Source of the DNA: Neoarius graeffei
Lineage: Eukaryota; Chordata; Actinopteri; Siluriformes; Ariidae
Length of the DNA stretch: 64,000 bases
Direction of reading: 5' to 3'
Assembly: GCF_027579695.1 (NCBI RefSeq)
Contig: NC_083574.1
Location: 47,082,059-47,146,058, forward strand
Part shown: positions 60,091 through 64,000 of the stretch, one piece after another
How the letters are laid out: each line of letters begins with the position of its first letter
Position numbering within the stretch: position 1 is the first letter of the stretch
Notes under the pieces: model-generated
The model's input: the letters and a program-made list of their open reading frames with translations, nothing else
What the model was told of the DNA's origin: nothing
Database searches by the model: none
Made by a program: the position numbers and the translations under genes

Positions 60091-60411
60091 ATCCATTATC
60101 TGTAGCCGCTTATCCTGCGCTACAGGGTCACAGGCAAGCTACAGCCTATCCCAGCTGACTATGGGCAAGAGGCAGGGTACACCCTGGACAAGTCGCCAGG
60201 TCATTGCAGACACACAGACAAACAACCATTCACACCTACGGTCAATTTGGACCCAAAAATTAACCAAACCTGCATGTCTTTGGACTGTAGGGGAAACCCA
60301 CACAGACATGGGGAGAACATGCAAACCCACACAGAAAGGCCCTTGCAGGCCACTGGGCTCGAACCCAGGACCTTCTTGCAGTGAGGCGACAGCACCAACC
60401 ACTACACCACC
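60091..60411 (-). mobile_element. Old SINE (copy 17), GGAT subfamily
   Basis: Diverged reverse copy from atccattatctgtagccgct to accactacaccacc, with several small deletions. The flanks share atattcct. Confidence 0.8.
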
Positions 60412-60506
60412 ATATTCCTGTGGAGAAGTTTGGTCTTGTCAATATCTTTACTTGCCTTTGGTCATAATTATATGCGAATTAGTATAGGTAGTTGTATGGG
60501 GCCGAG

Positions 60507-60595
60507 TAAAATTAAGGGTTAATTTCACTCGTGATTACGAAGTTTTGAAAATTTCAAAACTTCAAAATCACGAGTGAAATTGATCCTTAATTTTA
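60507..60595. repeat. Near-perfect hairpin
   Basis: taaaattaagggttaatttc, cactcgtgatt and agttttgaaa are mirrored as complements on the right side, giving arms of about 40 bp and almost no loop. It lies beyond the 3' side of the Crypton-like relic. Confidence 0.75.
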
Positions 60596-60699
60596 CAAAG
60601 AACCATACGATTACTTGTTTATAACATATTCATACTTTTTTTTTGTTTATAACAAATTCATACTTCGGAAGCCATTCAAGTTCACAACATTTGTCATTC

Positions 60700-61326
60700 A
60701 TGTTTTCTAAACCAATCAGGGCGCAAGACTATCTTGCACGTTTGAATCAGTTTCTAAAGCATTCCTTGTTTTCGCAAATCTCTCGCTTTTCCCTCGAGGA
60801 CTTTTCATGATTCTTGAAAAGTAACATCTTTCAGGATTGATCCCGGATATTTCTCTTGTCTCAGATGCCGATCCAATGCTGCCTGCATTACTTTAACTCT
60901 TTACCCCTTAAAGCAGTTGCTACAGCCACCCTTGTATATGTATACACTGTTCACCATTGGAACATATTTACAAGAAAAAAAGTCTAAAGACAAGGTTTTA
61001 GACAAGGCGTCATATGTCGTCATTATGGGATATACATGGGGTTGTCATTAAGGGGTAAAGAGTTAAGAGAGTCTGGTTCATAGTTTTCCCCATTTTCTTT
61101 CCTCACTCCTGCATAAAACTGTGATAGCACCTTATCTAACTCACAGCATTCATACGCCACTAGAGAGTCGTTTATTTGTCTCTCTGTGGCCCATTTCTTA
61201 AACACGGAAAGCCAAAAATTCATACTTTTTTGTATTTTCATTTTCGCTTGCAGCTTTCAACTGGTTTATCATTTCTTCGTCAAATATAGCAAAACGTGGC
61301 ATTGCTGAGTCAGCAGAGTCAGCCAT
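60700..61326 (-). pseudogene. Crypton-like (KIAA1958/QRICH1-type) protein relic, interrupted
   Basis: From ATG at 61326: MADSADSAMPRFAIFDEEM, then a 1-nt frameshift into FWLSVFKKWATERQ, ELDKVLSQFYAGVR, YEPDSL. After a 166-bp insertion it continues KVMQAALDRHLRQEKYPGS and KVLEGKARDLRKQGM with two stops. This is the N-terminal domain shared by Cryptons and the Crypton-derived KIAA1958, ZMYM and QRICH1 proteins. The tyrosine recombinase core is not present. Confidence 0.75.
60897..61062. mobile_element. 166-bp TTAA-flanked MITE inside the Crypton-like relic
   Basis: Perfect 15-bp inverted ends CTCTTTACCCCTTAA and TTAAGGGGTAAAGAG, with TTAA at 60893-60896 and 61063-61066. Removing it and one TTAA rejoins the DSL and KVM codons in frame. 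PiggyBac-like target; no coding capacity. Confidence 0.85.
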
Positions 61327-61413
61327 TTTGTTGACAAAATTTGCTAATTTTTGTAACCGTAACCAAGCAATGAACTAGCCAATAGCATTTCAGAAATACG
61401 GCGCCATGTTCAA

Positions 61414-61643
61414 CTCATCTCATTATCTCTAGCCGCTTTATCCTGTTCTACAGGGTCGCAGGCAAGCTGGAGCCTATCCCAGCTGACTACGGGCAAAAGG
61501 CGGGGTACACCCTGGACAAGTCGCCAGGTCATCACAGGGCTGACACATAGACACAGACAACCATTCACACTCACATTCACACCTACGCTCAATTTAGAGT
61601 CACCAGTTAACCTAACCTGCATGTCTTTGGAGTGTGGGGGAAA
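61414..61643 (-). mobile_element. SINE (copy 18), 5' truncated
   Basis: Tail and body from actcatctcattatctc to ctttggagtgtgggggaa; the tRNA head is missing. Confidence 0.88.
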
Positions 61644-61807
61644 TTAAATGTGGCAATTAAATTCCTACTTGGCTGCTCAGTTTCCAAATCAAATCCCTTT
61701 TTCAGAAAGAAATAGTCAGTGAAATTTTGGCATGTATTGTTAGAAATGTAATTTTTTGATGTTTCTGATATGATATTTCCATATCTACTTTACGAATAAA
61801 TATAGAA

Positions 61808-62180
61808 TCTCATCTCATCTCATTATCTCTAGCCGCTTTATCCTGTTCTGCAGGGTCGCAGGCAAGCTGGAGCCTATCCCAGCTGACTACGGGCGAAAGG
61901 CGGGGTACACCCTGGACAAGTTGCCAGGTCATCACAGGGCTGACACATAGACACAGACAACCATTCACACTCACACTCACACCTACGGTCAATTTAGAGT
62001 CACCAGTTAACCTAACCTGCATGTCTTTGGACTGTGGGGGAAACCGGAGCACCCGGAGGAAACCCACGCGGACACGGGGAGAACATGCAAACTCCGCACA
62101 GAAAGGCCCTCACCGGCCACGGGGCTCGAACCCAGGACCTTCTTGCTGTGAGGCGACAGCGCTAACCACGACACCACCAT
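61808..62180 (-). mobile_element. tRNA-derived SINE (copy 19)
   Basis: Full-length reverse copy with ctcacactcacacc variant spacing. No clear target duplication. Confidence 0.9.
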
Positions 62181-62666
62181 ACTGTAATTTGGCCCTGTGT
62201 ATTATAATTCCAGAAAACAGACAGGCAGACAGTCCATCTGTGGAAAAGCACTGGGATGAAACGATGCTGGTTTTGTCCTCAGAGCGGGAGAGATTCAGAA
62301 GTTGTAAGGACAAGTTCAGCACAACGTACAGCTTTGTGAAGTCTGAGAAGAGCAGGTGTTGGAGGGATAAATAAATCTTTTTTTCACTAAAACTTGCTGA
62401 AAATCTTTGTGCTGTTAGACTGAGGTAAAATATTTGGTTTTTGACAGATTGGAGCCTAATCAGTGACTTGCTTGTGTTTGCCTAAACATAGTGTTAATGG
62501 GAAAAGAACCACAAGCAAAAAAAAAAAAAAAAACAGTTCAATAGCCTTGGAGGAAAGAGAAACAAACAAACAAACTCACCAAACGAGTGTACCGAAGAGA
62601 AAACATACATTTCTTTCAGCCATGAAACAAAAAGCAGACCTGAGGTAAATGGGTTAGATGACATAC
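62181..62666. other. tshz3: TSHZ3 intron 1 next to exon 1
   Basis: Unique DNA with a poly-A run at 62517-62533, ending at the exon 1 donor. Confidence 0.45.
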
Positions 62667-62706
62667 CTGGCGCGCGCTTGGGTGCTCGCTGCTTCCTCCT
62701 GGCCAT
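62667..62706 (-). CDS. tshz3: TSHZ3 exon 1 (40 nt coding)
   Basis: ATG at 62706-62704 opens MARRKQRAPKRAP plus one base, then donor ccag/gtatgt. Vertebrate TSHZ1-3 begin M(P/A)RRKQQAPRRAA and share the same phase-1 split after about 13 residues. The piece joins in frame to exon 2 after an intron of 12,739 bp. The basic motif is likely part of a repression or nuclear targeting signal. Confidence 0.92.
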
Positions 62707-63012
62707 GCTGTGCTGTGCTCGGTTCACTCCGCACCGATTCCACCGCTTAGGTATTTGAAGCCCTCAGCTCCAAGCGAGCGCTGTTCCTGACGCGCTACCT
62801 CGCAGTGCTGAGGTGAAAGCGAGCAGGTGGGCGGCTCTCAGCGGCTCTCGGCGGCTCGCCTTTGTTCTGGTCGCTTGGTGATAACGATAAGCGAGCAGGA
62901 AGGAGTCACGCGCCTCGGAGCGCGCTCTGGGCTCATCACGTCACTCAAAAGTCCGCGAGCTCGCGCTCCCCCAGCAGCTGTCTCGGACACTCCCACGCCA
63001 CGTTTCTGTTAC
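62707..63012 (-). promoter_or_regulatory. tshz3: Probable TSHZ3 promoter / CpG-rich 5' region
   Basis: Immediately upstream of the TSHZ3 start on the minus strand, about 300 bp is strongly GC- and CpG-rich (many gcgc, cgcg and cggc), unlike the AT-rich surroundings. I saw no TATA box. A CpG-island promoter with the 5' UTR inside this block is the simplest reading. The exact start of transcription cannot be read. Confidence 0.55.
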
Positions 63013-63244
63013 GACATGCTTCATCTGATCCCTTTAATACACTGACGACTTGACTAAAACTCGAGAGCGTTTTATCTTCACCATTCATTACATTCAATAC
63101 CTATGTTTTCCTTCCTCTTCTTCTTCTTTTTTTTTTTTGCTTGAAAGTTTGTGAACCCTTTAGAATTTCCTGCACCAAAAACATCAGATTTCCACACAAG
63201 TCCTAAAAGTAGATAAAGAGAACCCAGTTAAACAAATAAAAAAA

Positions 63245-63430
63245 ACATGCAGGTTGACCAAGTGTGAATGGTTGTCTGTGGCTATGTGTCAGCCCTGTGA
63301 TGACCTGGTGACTTGTCCAGGGTGTACCCCGCCTTTCGCCCGTAGTCAGCTGGGATAGGCTCCAGCTTGCTTGTGACCCTGTAGAACAGGATAAAGCGGC
63401 TAGACATAATGAGATGAGATGAGATGAGAT
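63245..63430 (+). mobile_element. SINE (copy 20), 5' truncated
   Basis: Starts acatgcaggttgacc with an internal deletion, then a normal body and a (GATGA)n tail. Confidence 0.85.
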
Positions 63431-63440
63431 GATCCAATAT

Positions 63441-63826
63441 GGGGCAGCACAGTGGTGTGGTGGTTAGCGCTGTCACCTCACAGCAAGAAGGTCCAGGTTT
63501 GAGCCCCATGGCCGGCGAGTGCCTTTCTGTGTGCAGTTTGCATGTTTTCCCCATGTCTGCGTGGGTTTCCTCCGGGTGCTCCGGTTTCCCCCACAGTCCA
63601 AAGACATGCAGGTTAGGTTAACTGGTAACTCTAAATTGACCGTAGGTGTGAATGTGAGTGTGAATGGTTGTCTGTGTCTATGTGTCAGCCCTGTGATGAC
63701 CTGGCGACTTGTCCAGAGTGTACCCCGCCTTTCGCCTGTAGTCAGCTGGGATAGGCTCCAGCTTGCCTGTAACCCTGTAGAACAGGATAAAGCGGCTAGA
63801 GATGATGAGATGAGATGAGATGAGAT
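63441..63826 (+). mobile_element. tRNA-derived SINE (copy 21)
   Basis: Full length. Duplication gatccaatat at 63431-63440 and 63827-63836, placed directly after copy 20. Confidence 0.92.
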
Positions 63827-64000
63827 GATCCAATATTACATATCTGTGACTGGCAAAAGTATGTGAACCTCTAGGATCAGCAGTTAATTTGAAGGTGAAA
63901 TTAGAGTCAGATGTTTTCAATCAATGGGATGACAATCAGGTGTGAGTGGGCACCCTGTTTTATTTAAAGAACAGGGATCTATCAAAGTCTGATCTTCACA

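Larger units (their letters stand above)
63127..64000. mobile_element. DNA-transposon fragment split by two SINEs, running off the window
   Basis: Left part 63127-63244 (gaaagtttgtgaaccctt, agataaagagaacccag) and right part 63827-64000 (gcaaaagtatgtgaacct, gggatgacaatcaggtgtg) are two sections of one common fish repeat, interrupted by SINE copies 20 and 21. Confidence 0.6.

Noticed and set aside
13616..63818. Repeated open frames of about 85-180 codons (VLRFPPQSKDMQVRLTGDSK and relatives) on both strands
   Set aside because: They all lie in SINE copies; similarity comes from the repeat, frames are not preserved in every copy, and no protein family matches.

Overview
This is vertebrate nuclear DNA, almost certainly from a teleost fish. 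The evidence is split genes with GT-AG introns, two recognisable vertebrate genes, and a dense load of fish-type repeats: a tRNA-derived SINE in about 21 copies, Tc1/mariner, hAT, Harbinger-like, THAP-bearing and LTR elements. A catfish-like fish is possible, but the species cannot be fixed from the sequence. I see no operon, CRISPR array, phage or bacterial system.

Region 1 (1-19640). The plus strand carries ten coding exons (2 to 11) of URI1, the unconventional prefoldin RPB5 interactor, between 4037 and 18992, followed by a 3' UTR with AATAAA at 19622. Exon 1 was not found and probably lies upstream of the window. The introns are packed with transposons: a MITE inserted into its own family (924-2392), a THAP relic (67-332), a THAP/TTAA element (6804-8079), an unusual head-to-head palindromic LTR unit (8401-9000), a hAT transposase relic (10696-11103), a pogo-like HTH relic (11790-12014) and several nested MITEs.

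Region 2 (19640-46900). This is gene-poor DNA between URI1 and the 3' end of the next gene. It holds a SINE split by a Harbinger-like element that is itself split by a hAT element, a Tc1 transposon with two thirds of a transposase, many SINEs, MITEs and microsatellites, and some unique AT-rich DNA.

Region 3 (46900-63010). The minus strand carries a teashirt zinc-finger gene, assigned to TSHZ3. It has a 40-nt first coding exon (62667-62706), a 12.7-kb intron and a 2987-nt second exon (46941-49927), giving about 1008 residues. Homeodomain, three N-terminal fingers and one C-terminal finger are intact, but the last finger typical of the family is degenerate. A Tc1-type MITE sits 47 bp past the stop codon. 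The GC-rich DNA at 62707-63012 is the likely promoter. Intron 1 holds SINEs, a Crypton-like relic broken by a small TTAA element, a MITE carrying what looks like a spliced promoter or leader, and long repeat-free stretches that could be enhancers.

URI1 and TSHZ3 are neighbours in vertebrates and here converge tail to tail. They are not functionally coupled as far as is known: URI1 works in a prefoldin-like complex, RNA polymerase assembly and PP1 signalling, while TSHZ3 is a developmental transcription regulator. The most notable observations are the palindromic LTR integration with a perfect 5-bp target duplication, the decayed terminal zinc finger of TSHZ3, and several transposon nests whose order can be read from target duplications.
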